Assembly (NCBI RefSeq): GCF_900119795.1
Contig: NZ_LT634361.1
Span: 1,426,001 to 1,490,000 of the forward strand
Reading direction: 5' to 3'
DNA from: Tenacibaculum maritimum NCIMB 2154
GTDB taxonomy: Bacteria > Bacteroidota > Bacteroidia > Flavobacteriales > Flavobacteriaceae
DNA length: 64,000 nt
Shown: piece after piece, positions 56,856 to 64,000 of the stretch
How the letters are laid out: the number at the start of each line of letters is the position of its first letter
How positions within the stretch are numbered: position 1 is the first letter of the stretch
The notes under the pieces: model-generated
The model's database searches: none
Told to the model about the DNA's origin: nothing
The model's input: the letters and a program-made list of their open reading frames with translations, nothing else
Program-made: the position numbers and the translations under genes

Positions 56856-58735
56856 TATATATAATATTTATTGTACGAGTTAATAGCTATTTTTTCTTCG
56901 GCTAATAAGTATTGCAAATTTATTAAAATATCCTGCTCTTTTGCAGATAATGACGCGCATATTTCTCTTGATGACATTTCTTTATTTTTTTGGATTAGTG
57001 AAAGTATCTTATCAGAAATATTTTCAATTTTTTTATTCTTGAGGCAAACATCGCAAAAGCCACATTCATGTAATTTATTTTCTCCGAAATAGCTTAGCAA
57101 TTGGATGCTTCTACAAATATCATTGTTTGTGATAAAATTAATAACATCATCAACCTTTTGTTTTTTTTGATTAAGGTACGTTTTGACATGCTTAGAAATT
57201 CTATTAATGGTAATGTCATCTTCTCTAGGCAGAAGAAAGGTTAATTCGGTATGAGCTGCTGCTCTTACGTAGCTAATGAGATTGTCATCAGCAAGTTTGT
57301 TCAGGTATTCTATTGTTTTCCATGAAGTAATGCCTGCCTTTTTAGCGAGGTAAAACTCATCAATTTTAATAGCTTCTTCAAATACTCCCCCGTAGATTCG
57401 CAAAAAGGTTTGAATAAATTTACGAAGCGTATTGTTTTTATGAATATATGTTAATACATATTTACTTTTTACAAGAAATTTTACGGTAGATTTTTTTCTG
57501 GTATTGTCAGAGCTTTGAAGTACCCCATTGTTATGTAAAATTTGCAAGCTATTAAAAACCTTATTGGAAGAAAAATTATACTTATTGGAGAATTCTAATA
57601 GATTTAAATCAAACTGAGAAGCTGTATATTCTCCCTTAACTATTTGAAAATGCTGGTATAACTTTTGGTGTATTTCTTTGAGCTCACTAATATTAGGATA
57701 TGATTTTATGATTAATTCTTTAAAAATAGCTTGGTCATTTTTATTTTGCAATACTACGGAGAATGCTTTTTTTCCATTTCTACCAGCTCTACCTGCTTCT
57801 TGTATATAATTTTCGATAGAAGAAGGAAGGTTTAAGTGAATAACAATACCAACATTAGGTTTATCAATCCCCATACCAAAGGCGTTTGTGGCAACTATAA
57901 TTGGTTTTTTCTCAGTCATCCAATCTTGGAAGGAAACCTGTTTTTCAATAGCAGACAATCCCCCATGATAAAACGTACTATTAAAACCATGTGCAGTCAA
58001 GTAATTGCTAATTTCTTTAGTTTTACTTCTAGTATTCACATATACAATTGCTGGAGATTTCGTTTTTCTAAAAATTTGTTTTAGTTGATAAAGTTTATCT
58101 TCTGTTTGATAAACTTGATAAGCTAGGTTTTTTCTAAAAAAAGATTTCCTAAATATTTTGACCGCTTTCATTTCTAATGAGGTCTTAATATCATCAATAA
58201 CTTTATTGGTGGCCGTAGCTGTTAAAGCAATACAATTTACTGTTGGCTTTAAAGCTCTTAGTATATTGATATTTCTATAAGAAGGGCGGAAATCATGCCC
58301 CCACTCTGAAATACAATGAGCCTCGTCAATAGCAATTAAATTGACGTTTAGCTGTCTTATTTTTTCTTGAATAAAGGTAGATTGCAATCTTTCAGGAGAT
58401 AAGTATAAAAACTTATAGTTTGCAAAACGAATTTTATCAAACAAAATAATCATTTCATCTTGAGTGCTTCCAGAAGGAATTGTTGTCGCTTTGATATCTT
58501 TATCTAGTAAACTATTCACTTGATCTTCCATTAAAGCAATGAGAGGAGAAATTACAATACAAATACCTTCTTTAGCTAAGGCTGGTATTTGAAAACATAT
58601 AGATTTACCCCCTCCAGTTGGCAATAATGCAATTGTATCGTTGCCATTATTAGCCGATTCAATAATTGCTTCTTGGGGGAATCTAAAAGAAGAATGCCCC
58701 CAATATTTTTGCAATATTTGAATACTATTTATCAT
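56855..58735 (-). CDS. recQ: ATP-dependent DNA helicase RecQ
   Basis: A 626-residue superfamily 2 helicase with 3'-5' activity in recombination and fork repair. Motifs: Walker A LLPTGGGKSICFQIP near residue 40, DEAH box IAIDEAHCISEWGHDFRPSY near 135, SAT-like ALTATATNKV, and QEAGRAGRNGK as motif VI. The zinc-binding region has the cysteine set CRSIQLLSYFGE followed by CGFCDVC near residue 575. The winged-helix region follows, but no clear HRDC domain. The start overlaps the AAA ATPase stop by four bases. Confidence 0.93.
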   Translation of the reverse strand: MINSIQILQKYWGHSSFRFPQEAIIESANNGNDTIALLPTGGGKSICFQIPALAKEGICIVISPLIALMEDQVNSLLDKDIKATTIPSGSTQDEMIILFDKIRFANYKFLYLSPERLQSTFIQEKIRQLNVNLIAIDEAHCISEWGHDFRPSYRNINILRALKPTVNCIALTATATNKVIDDIKTSLEMKAVKIFRKSFFRKNLAYQVYQTEDKLYQLKQIFRKTKSPAIVYVNTRSKTKEISNYLTAHGFNSTFYHGGLSAIEKQVSFQDWMTEKKPIIVATNAFGMGIDKPNVGIVIHLNLPSSIENYIQEAGRAGRNGKKAFSVVLQNKNDQAIFKELIIKSYPNISELKEIHQKLYQHFQIVKGEYTASQFDLNLLEFSNKYNFSSNKVFNSLQILHNNGVLQSSDNTRKKSTVKFLVKSKYVLTYIHKNNTLRKFIQTFLRIYGGVFEEAIKIDEFYLAKKAGITSWKTIEYLNKLADDNLISYVRAAAHTELTFLLPREDDITINRISKHVKTYLNQKKQKVDDVINFITNNDICRSIQLLSYFGENKLHECGFCDVCLKNKKIENISDKILSLIQKNKEMSSREICASLSAKEQDILINLQYLLAEEKIAINSYNKYYI

Positions 58736-59274
58736 AGATTGTTTTTCAACGAATCTAAAATGTAATTTGTACGTTCTTGTATAGATCCAAAAGGAACCTC
58801 TATGATTTTATAGCCAATTTCTTGGTAAGCTTTTCGAAGAAATATATCAATTTTCAATGCCTGTTCAAAAGTTTCGTAGCGCTCATTGTCAGAAGTATAT
58901 ATGGCTTTCCAAGGAGCTAACATAAAAACTTTATTATACAAATGTTGATTGCTTTTTTCAATATAAATAGGAGGGTACTCAGTATTTAAGTAATTCATAT
59001 AAGCATGAACATCTGGAATTCCCCTATCAAAAAAGATAAATTTTTCCTCGCTTTTATGAGCTTCTAAAAATTGTTCTTCTCTACCTTCTAATAATAATTG
59101 GCTAAAAAGAAGCGGTTGTGTTAGAAATAATTGATCAATCCCTTCTTTTTGAGCTTTTAAGGTAACTTCCCTTGATATTTCAGGCATACAATGGTAACCT
59201 CTTCGTATCAATTCTTCTAAAACAGAAGATTTACCTGTTCCTGGTCCACCGATAAGTACTATTTTTTGTTGCAT
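58732..59274 (-). CDS. AAA-family ATPase (NadR/Ttd14-like P-loop kinase)
   Basis: A 180-residue P-loop protein with Walker A LIGGPGTGKSSVLEELIRRG at the N-terminus and FFDRGIPDVHAYM as the second motif. The layout EISREVTLKAQKEG fits the AAA_28 family, whose members resemble the kinase domain of NadR. A small-molecule kinase or ATPase role is likely, with unknown substrate. It is the first gene of the overlapping AAA-recQ-fmt operon; its stop overlaps the recQ start by four bases. Confidence 0.85.
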   Translation of the reverse strand: MQQKIVLIGGPGTGKSSVLEELIRRGYHCMPEISREVTLKAQKEGIDQLFLTQPLLFSQLLLEGREEQFLEAHKSEEKFIFFDRGIPDVHAYMNYLNTEYPPIYIEKSNQHLYNKVFMLAPWKAIYTSDNERYETFEQALKIDIFLRKAYQEIGYKIIEVPFGSIQERTNYILDSLKNNL

Positions 59275-59318
59275 TTTGCAAAAATAGAAGTTTCAAGTTA
59301 GAAATTTAATAAATAGTG

Positions 59319-59326
59319 TAATTTTG
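59319..59326 (+). promoter_or_regulatory. -7 box for the DUF493 gene
   Basis: TAATTTTG, an exact TANNTTTG match, about 83 bases before the ATG. The inverted repeat at 59351-59371 lies downstream of it, inside the leader. Confidence 0.4.
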
Positions 59327-59350
59327 TGGTTTGCTCATAAAAAAATAAAT

Positions 59351-59371
59351 AATTATCATTCAATGATAATT
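59351..59371. promoter_or_regulatory. Palindrome in the AAA ATPase/DUF493 intergenic region
   Basis: AATTATCATT and its complement AATGATAATT overlap around CA, making a near-perfect 21-base palindrome of the GATAAT type seen in Fur-like boxes. It could be an operator in the leader of the DUF493 gene. Inference only. Confidence 0.35.
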
Positions 59372-59408
59372 CTAATTATACTGTTAGATAAAATTAAAAG
59401 CATACTAT

Positions 59409-59690
59409 ATGTCAGATAAAGAAGCATTTTACAAGAAATTAAAAACTCAGTTAGACGATACAACGAAATTTCCAGCGGATTATATGTACAAGTTTATTGT
59501 TCCAACGGATGAAAACCAAGTAGAAGAAGTACAAAGTTTGTTTGATAAGGGAGGTGCAGTGATTAAAACAAAAAAATCGAAGACCGGAAAATATGTAAGT
59601 GTATCAATAGTATTGAAATTGAAAAGTTCTGATGAAGTAATTTCATATTATAGACATGCAGAAAAGATAAAAGGGATTATTTCACTATAA
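59409..59690 (+). CDS. DUF493 family protein (YbeD-like)
   Basis: A 93-residue small alpha/beta protein: KFPADYMYKFIVPTDENQVE opens the ferredoxin-like fold, and KTKKSKTGKYVSVSIVLKLK forms the central strands. DUF493/YbeD proteins resemble ACT-like regulatory folds and have no known enzymatic role. It is the first gene of a same-strand run; the first isomerase gene follows after 11 bases. Confidence 0.88.
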   Translation: MSDKEAFYKKLKTQLDDTTKFPADYMYKFIVPTDENQVEEVQSLFDKGGAVIKTKKSKTGKYVSVSIVLKLKSSDEVISYYRHAEKIKGIISL

Positions 59691-59701
59691 AAAAGAATGA
59701 T

Positions 59702-61303
59702 ATGAGATTTTATTTATTTTTAATAAGCCTTTTTACTATTTCAACAATTTTAGGCCAAGAAGAGGTGTTGTTTACCATCAATGAAACGCCAATCACAATT
59801 GCTGAATTTAAGCGTGTTTATGAAAAAAATTTAGATTTAGTACAAGATAGTAAAGCAAAAGATATAGATGGTTATCTAGAATTGTATATCAACTTCAAAT
59901 TAAAGGTTCAAGAGGCTTATAAATTAAAGCTAGATGAAGCTGAAACGTACAAGAGAGAACTTGAAAGTTATAAAAAACAACTAATGTTGCCATATTTACA
60001 AGATCCTCAAAAAATAGCAGAATTAGTGAAAGAAGCTTATTACAGAACAAAGAATGAAGTAAAGGCAAGCCATATTGTATTGAGTTTTCCTAAGGGAATG
60101 AAAGAAAAAGATACATTGTCATTATATAGAAAGATAGAAGAAGTACGTAATAGAGTTTTAAAAGGAGAGGCTTTTGAAAAAATAGCTTTAGAAGTATCTG
60201 ACGATCCCTCTGTGAAAAGAAATTTAGGAAATTTGGGGTACTTTTCAGCTTTTAAGATGGTGTATCCTTTTGAAACAGCTGCATTTAATACGGAGAAAGG
60301 AGCGCTATCAAAGCCTTTTAAAACTCGTTTTGGATACCATATTTTAAAGGTGCATGATAAGAAACCGTCGGAAGGAGAAGTTGAAGTAGCGCACATTTTT
60401 GTAGAAGATAAAAGTATCGTAGGGAAATCAAAATTAGACAGTGTTTATCAAGAGTTAAAGAGAGGAGAAGCTTTTGATGTGTTGGCAAAGAAATATTCTC
60501 AAGACAGAAAATCGGCAGTAAGAGGAGGGCGATTAGCTAAATTTGGTAGAGGAACAATGGTTGAAAAGTTTGAAAGAGTAGCATATGAAATACCAAAGGA
60601 AGGAGGGTATAGTGAGCCTTTTAAAACCAAATATGGATGGCATATTATCCAATTAATAAAAAAATATCCAATAGCTTCTTTTGAAGAATTGAAAGGAGAT
60701 TTAGAAGAAAAAATTAAAAAAGGTAACAGAGGTAAATTGTCAGATAAGTCGCTTTTAAATAAATTAAAAAAGAGTTATAAGATAACAGTTAATAAAGAAG
60801 CGCTAGCGCTTTTCGAAAAATCAGATAGAAGAACTTTTCCAAAAGACAGCATGCAAGAGATTTTACTGAGTATCAATGAAAAAAGAATCAGCCAAGAAGA
60901 TTTCTCATCTTATATAAAGATTAGAAAATATAAAGGAATTTCCGTGTTGTTGAAAGAATTTGTAAACCAAGAAATTTTAAAATATTTTAAAGAAAATTTA
61001 GTACATACAGCTCCTGAATATAGAAACACATTAAACGAATATAAAGAGGGATTATTGTTATTTGATTTAATGAAAAGCAAAATATGGGATGCTTCCGCAA
61101 AAGATACTCTTGGGTTAAAAAAATACTTTTTAGCTCATAAACCTAAGTATGCTCCTAAGAAATTAAGACAAATTAGAGGAATAGTTATGAGTGATTATCA
61201 AAAATACTTAGAAGAGGAATGGGTCAAAGGGTTGAAGCAAAAAAATGTTATTAATGTAAGAAGAAAGCAATTAAAAAAACTTAAAAAAGAGTATAATCAA
61301 TAA
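59702..61303 (+). CDS. Periplasmic peptidyl-prolyl isomerase / chaperone with two parvulin domains
   Basis: A 533-residue exported protein (signal MRFYLFLISLFTISTILGQ). An N-terminal helical chaperone segment (about 20-110) is followed by two parvulin-type rotamase domains: the first around VKASHIVLSFPKGMKEKDTL to PFKTRFGYHILKVHD (about 115-220), the second around EVEVAHIFVEDKSIVGKS to PFKTKYGWHIIQLIKKY (about 225-325). The C-terminal ~200 residues are unassigned. It probably assists outer-membrane protein folding, as SurA and PpiD do. It is the first of three related genes in a row. Confidence 0.9.
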   Translation: MRFYLFLISLFTISTILGQEEVLFTINETPITIAEFKRVYEKNLDLVQDSKAKDIDGYLELYINFKLKVQEAYKLKLDEAETYKRELESYKKQLMLPYLQDPQKIAELVKEAYYRTKNEVKASHIVLSFPKGMKEKDTLSLYRKIEEVRNRVLKGEAFEKIALEVSDDPSVKRNLGNLGYFSAFKMVYPFETAAFNTEKGALSKPFKTRFGYHILKVHDKKPSEGEVEVAHIFVEDKSIVGKSKLDSVYQELKRGEAFDVLAKKYSQDRKSAVRGGRLAKFGRGTMVEKFERVAYEIPKEGGYSEPFKTKYGWHIIQLIKKYPIASFEELKGDLEEKIKKGNRGKLSDKSLLNKLKKSYKITVNKEALALFEKSDRRTFPKDSMQEILLSINEKRISQEDFSSYIKIRKYKGISVLLKEFVNQEILKYFKENLVHTAPEYRNTLNEYKEGLLLFDLMKSKIWDASAKDTLGLKKYFLAHKPKYAPKKLRQIRGIVMSDYQKYLEEEWVKGLKQKNVINVRRKQLKKLKKEYNQ

Positions 61304-61307
61304 ATAG

Positions 61308-62171
61308 ATGAGAAAAATATTTTTTTTATTAACACTACTAACTTTTTTTACCTCTTGTGAATATGTAAATGTAGAAACAAAGGAGCAAGAGAAACAAGAA
61401 AAACCGATAGCAGAAGTTTATGATTTTAAACTCTATAAATCTGATATAGAAAGTTTATTTCCTGAAAATATATCAAAGAATGATAGTTTAGTACTGGTCA
61501 AAAGTATTATAAATTCGTGGGCAAAGAAGCAATTACTATATCAAAAAGCAGAAGAAAATATAACAGAAGTAAATGATAACGAAATTAAGAATTTAGTGAA
61601 GGCTTATCGAGAGAGTCTGTTTATAAATAGTTATAAAGAACGTTTGATAAAACAACAATTAGATACGATTATAGCAGCAGAAGAAGTAGCTACATATTAC
61701 AATAAAAATAAGGAGAATTTTAAATTGAATGAAGAATTATTTCAACTAGATTATATTTTTTTTGGTAAAAACCTTTTAAATAAAAAAGAAATTATTAAAA
61801 AATTTAAGTCAGACAAAGAGGAAGACTTAGAAGATTTAGAAGATCAAGGAATTAATTTTAAATCATATAGATTAAGGGATAGTACTTGGGTAACTTTAAA
61901 TGATGTTCGACTTAAAATACCTCCATTTCGTTCAGAACCAAAACAGAAACTGTTAAAAATATCAAAATTCATACAAAAAGAAGATAGTTTAGGAGTATAT
62001 TTGGTCGCTGTAAAAAGTATTTTAAAAAGAAATGATATAGCGCCAATGAGCTATGTAGTTCCTACAATAAAGGAGATGATTTTACATAAAAGGAAATTAG
62101 AATTAATAAGAGAGATAGAAAAAACGCTGATAAATGATGCAATTCAAAACAAACATTTTAAGGAATATTAG
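61308..62171 (+). CDS. Lipoprotein related to SurA/PpiC chaperones, without a clear rotamase domain
   Basis: A 287-residue lipoprotein; the signal ends TFFTSCEYV with Cys near residue 17. The N-terminal half (VYDFKLYKSDIESLFPENIS, VLVKSIINSWAKKQLLYQKA) resembles the helical SurA N-terminal domain. No parvulin core is recognisable, so it may be a chaperone only. It starts four bases after the first isomerase gene and overlaps the start of the third by 38 bases, so all three are coupled. Confidence 0.75.
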   Translation: MRKIFFLLTLLTFFTSCEYVNVETKEQEKQEKPIAEVYDFKLYKSDIESLFPENISKNDSLVLVKSIINSWAKKQLLYQKAEENITEVNDNEIKNLVKAYRESLFINSYKERLIKQQLDTIIAAEEVATYYNKNKENFKLNEELFQLDYIFFGKNLLNKKEIIKKFKSDKEEDLEDLEDQGINFKSYRLRDSTWVTLNDVRLKIPPFRSEPKQKLLKISKFIQKEDSLGVYLVAVKSILKRNDIAPMSYVVPTIKEMILHKRKLELIREIEKTLINDAIQNKHFKEY

Positions 62172-63513
62172 TCTGTTTACCACCTTGTTGCTAGGAGGTT
62201 TAACAATTATAAATGCGCAACAAGAAAAGATAGATGGAGTAGCGGTAGTTGTAGGAAAAAATATTGTATTAGATTCTGATATAGATAAATTTAAACAAGA
62301 AATAGCGCTTCGTAGTGAAGGAAAAGTAAAAATATCTGACTGCGATATGTTAGAGCAGTTAATGGAGCAAAAGTTATTGGCACATCATGCTGTAATTGAT
62401 AGTGTGGTGGTAACAGATGCTGATATTAAAGATCGTGTGAATAGAAGTTTACAATTTTTTACTCAAGAATATGGTACTATTGACAAGGTAGTTGCGGCTT
62501 ATGGTTTTAATGATGTTGAAGATTTAAAGAAAGAACTATCTAAGGTTCAAAAAGAAAATTTACAAATAGAGAGAGAACAAGCTAAGATCACTGAAAAAAT
62601 AAATGTAACACCAGAAGAAGTACGTGTATATTTCAACGGATTAAAAGATAAAGATGAATTGCCAGAATTTCCGGCAGAAATTGAACTAGCGCAAATAGTA
62701 TTACATGCAGAGCCTACTAAAGAAGAAAATGAGCGAGTAATAAATAAACTGAAGCAAATTAAGAAGGATATTGAAGAAAATGGCGCTAGCTTTAAGTTAA
62801 AAGCTATTATTAATTCAGATGATCCGGGGGTAGCTCAAAATGGAGGGCAATACACAATAACTAAAGATAGTCCTTTTATAAAAGAGTTTAAAGAAGTTGC
62901 TTTTTCTTTAGATAAAAATCAAATATCAGAACCATTTAAATCTTTATTTGGATACCATATTATTCAATTGCATGAAATTAAGGGGAACCAAAGAATAGCA
63001 TCTCATATTTTAATGCAACCTGAAATTTCTGACGAGAAATTAGCTAAAACTAAAAAAGATATAGAAAAAGTAAGAAAAGATATTTTAGAAGGAAGAATTA
63101 CGTTTGAAGAAGCGGTTAAAAAATACTCTGAAGATAAAGAAACTAAAAATAGTAGAGGTTTGATTGTAAATCCTTATACGGGAGAATCTACATTTGATTT
63201 AACGCGTATGGATCCTGCTTTATATGGTAGGGTAAATGATTTGAAAAAAGGAGAAATTACAGAGCCTTTTTACGACGAAACTCGTGGAGGGGAAAAAATG
63301 TATAAAATCATCTTAATGAAAGATCGTACCAATACACATAAAGCAGATTTGGTAGAAGATTATGTTAAGGTACAACAATTGGCTTTACAGAAGAAAAAAG
63401 AAGAAACAATAGCCAAATGGTCTAAAGAAAAAATTAATGATACCTATATTAAATTAAATGCAGAATATAAAAAGTGTACCTTTAAAAAAGATTGGAAAAA
63501 AGAAGATAAATAA
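62134..63513 (+). CDS. SurA-like periplasmic chaperone / peptidyl-prolyl isomerase
   Basis: A 459-residue exported protein with signal segment ISLFTTLLLGGLTIINAQ. The SurA N-terminal domain reads IDGVAVVVGKNIVLDSDIDK. Two parvulin domains follow: the first from IELAQIVLHAEPTKEENERV to PFKSLFGYHIIQLHE (about 185-285), the second from IASHILMQPEISDEKLAKTK onward (about 290-395). This is the best SurA candidate of the three. Its start lies 38 bases inside the preceding gene; an alternative start is not needed because the frame begins near the signal. Confidence 0.9.
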   Translation: MMQFKTNILRNISLFTTLLLGGLTIINAQQEKIDGVAVVVGKNIVLDSDIDKFKQEIALRSEGKVKISDCDMLEQLMEQKLLAHHAVIDSVVVTDADIKDRVNRSLQFFTQEYGTIDKVVAAYGFNDVEDLKKELSKVQKENLQIEREQAKITEKINVTPEEVRVYFNGLKDKDELPEFPAEIELAQIVLHAEPTKEENERVINKLKQIKKDIEENGASFKLKAIINSDDPGVAQNGGQYTITKDSPFIKEFKEVAFSLDKNQISEPFKSLFGYHIIQLHEIKGNQRIASHILMQPEISDEKLAKTKKDIEKVRKDILEGRITFEEAVKKYSEDKETKNSRGLIVNPYTGESTFDLTRMDPALYGRVNDLKKGEITEPFYDETRGGEKMYKIILMKDRTNTHKADLVEDYVKVQQLALQKKKEETIAKWSKEKINDTYIKLNAEYKKCTFKKDWKKEDK

Positions 63514-63550
63514 AAAAAGGTATTAATTAATTCATAACAACTTACAAAAG

Positions 63551-64000
63551 ATGTCAGACGTAGCAGCCGTAAATAACCTAGTTGAAAAATACAAAGCGCT
63601 AAAAAAAGAAATAGGAAAAGTAATTATAGGTCAAGAAAATGCCGTAAACTTTACATTATTGTCTGTTTTTTGCGGAGGGCATTCTTTATTGATAGGAGTA
63701 CCTGGTTTGGCAAAAACGTTGTTGGTAAATACCGTTTCTGATGTTTTGGGATTGGATTTTAAAAGAATTCAATTTACACCAGATTTAATGCCTTCAGATA
63801 TTTTAGGAAGCGAAATACTGGATGAAAAACGTCAGTTTAAGTTTATTAAAGGTCCTATATTTTCAAATATCATTCTTGCTGATGAAATTAATCGTACGCC
63901 GCCAAAAACGCAAGCAGCTTTGCTGGAAGCAATGCAAGAACGTTCTGTAACTGTAGCAGGAAATCATTATAAGTTAGAGTTACCTTTTTTCGTTTTAGCA
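63551..64000 (+). CDS. MoxR-family AAA ATPase, N-terminal part (gene runs off the right edge)
   Basis: 150 residues are visible from ATG 63551. The sequence begins MSDVAAVNNLVEKYKALKKE, and then has the Walker A-type loop LLIGVPGLAKTLLVNTVSDV and Walker B ILADEINRTPPKTQAALLEA. MoxR ATPases act as chaperones, usually beside DUF58 and von Willebrand factor genes, which would lie beyond the window. It begins 37 bases after the SurA-like gene. Confidence 0.93.
   Translation, partial: MSDVAAVNNLVEKYKALKKEIGKVIIGQENAVNFTLLSVFCGGHSLLIGVPGLAKTLLVNTVSDVLGLDFKRIQFTPDLMPSDILGSEILDEKRQFKFIKGPIFSNIILADEINRTPPKTQAALLEAMQERSVTVAGNHYKLELPFFVLA

Overview
The window is AT-rich chromosomal DNA of a member of the Bacteroidota, almost certainly a marine-type Flavobacteriaceae (Tenacibaculum/Polaribacter-like; the genus is inference). 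Supporting signs are a type IX secretion C-terminal sorting domain, DUF6702, DUF4212 and DUF6814 proteins, a fused aspartokinase/homoserine dehydrogenase, no regular Shine-Dalgarno use, and promoters with the Bacteroidota -7 box TANNTTTG. No rRNA, tRNA or CRISPR array was seen.

Layout. 1-5.3 kb: start of a topoisomerase III gene (off the left edge), a small secreted protein, meaB, cysS, yidD, lgt. 5.5-10.4 kb: threonine operon thrA-thrB-thrC on the minus strand, preceded by a Thr/Ile-rich candidate leader peptide. 10.5-17.7 kb: M1 metallopeptidase, DUF6702 protein, carboxypeptidase-regulatory-like protein, DEAD-box RNA helicase, and a lipoprotein with a thioredoxin-like fold. 17.9-23.1 kb: ABC-F ATPase, divergent oxyR/dps, TerC and TauE-like membrane proteins.

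23.1-32.3 kb is an acetate-uptake locus: an InsA-like zinc-ribbon/HTH protein bracketed by inverted repeats, small and large sodium/solute symporter subunits, a symporter-fused histidine kinase, a REC-only regulator, DUF6814, acetyl-CoA synthetase and a Crp-family regulator. A desaturase and an ABC exporter follow. 35.1-39.2 kb has a TPR histidine kinase whose response-regulator partner is frameshifted, then a small lipoprotein behind a hairpin-rich leader, and three very short candidate genes, one of them cysteine-containing.

39.4-42.2 kb is the most unusual stretch: eight nearly identical ~281-bp tandem units plus two diverged ones. Each carries a 14+14-nt stem-loop and ends in an intrinsic-terminator-like hairpin. 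I read it as a tandem array of small RNA genes, not of proteins.

42.3-64 kb returns to housekeeping and envelope genes: rluF-like, tgt (without the usual zinc cysteines), lptG-like, EamA, accA, queE, two paralogous secreted proteins, a HerA-like ATPase, cupin, ZIP transporter, methyltransferases, HU, the AAA ATPase-recQ-fmt overlapping operon, DUF493, three consecutive SurA/PpiC-type chaperones and the start of a MoxR ATPase gene.
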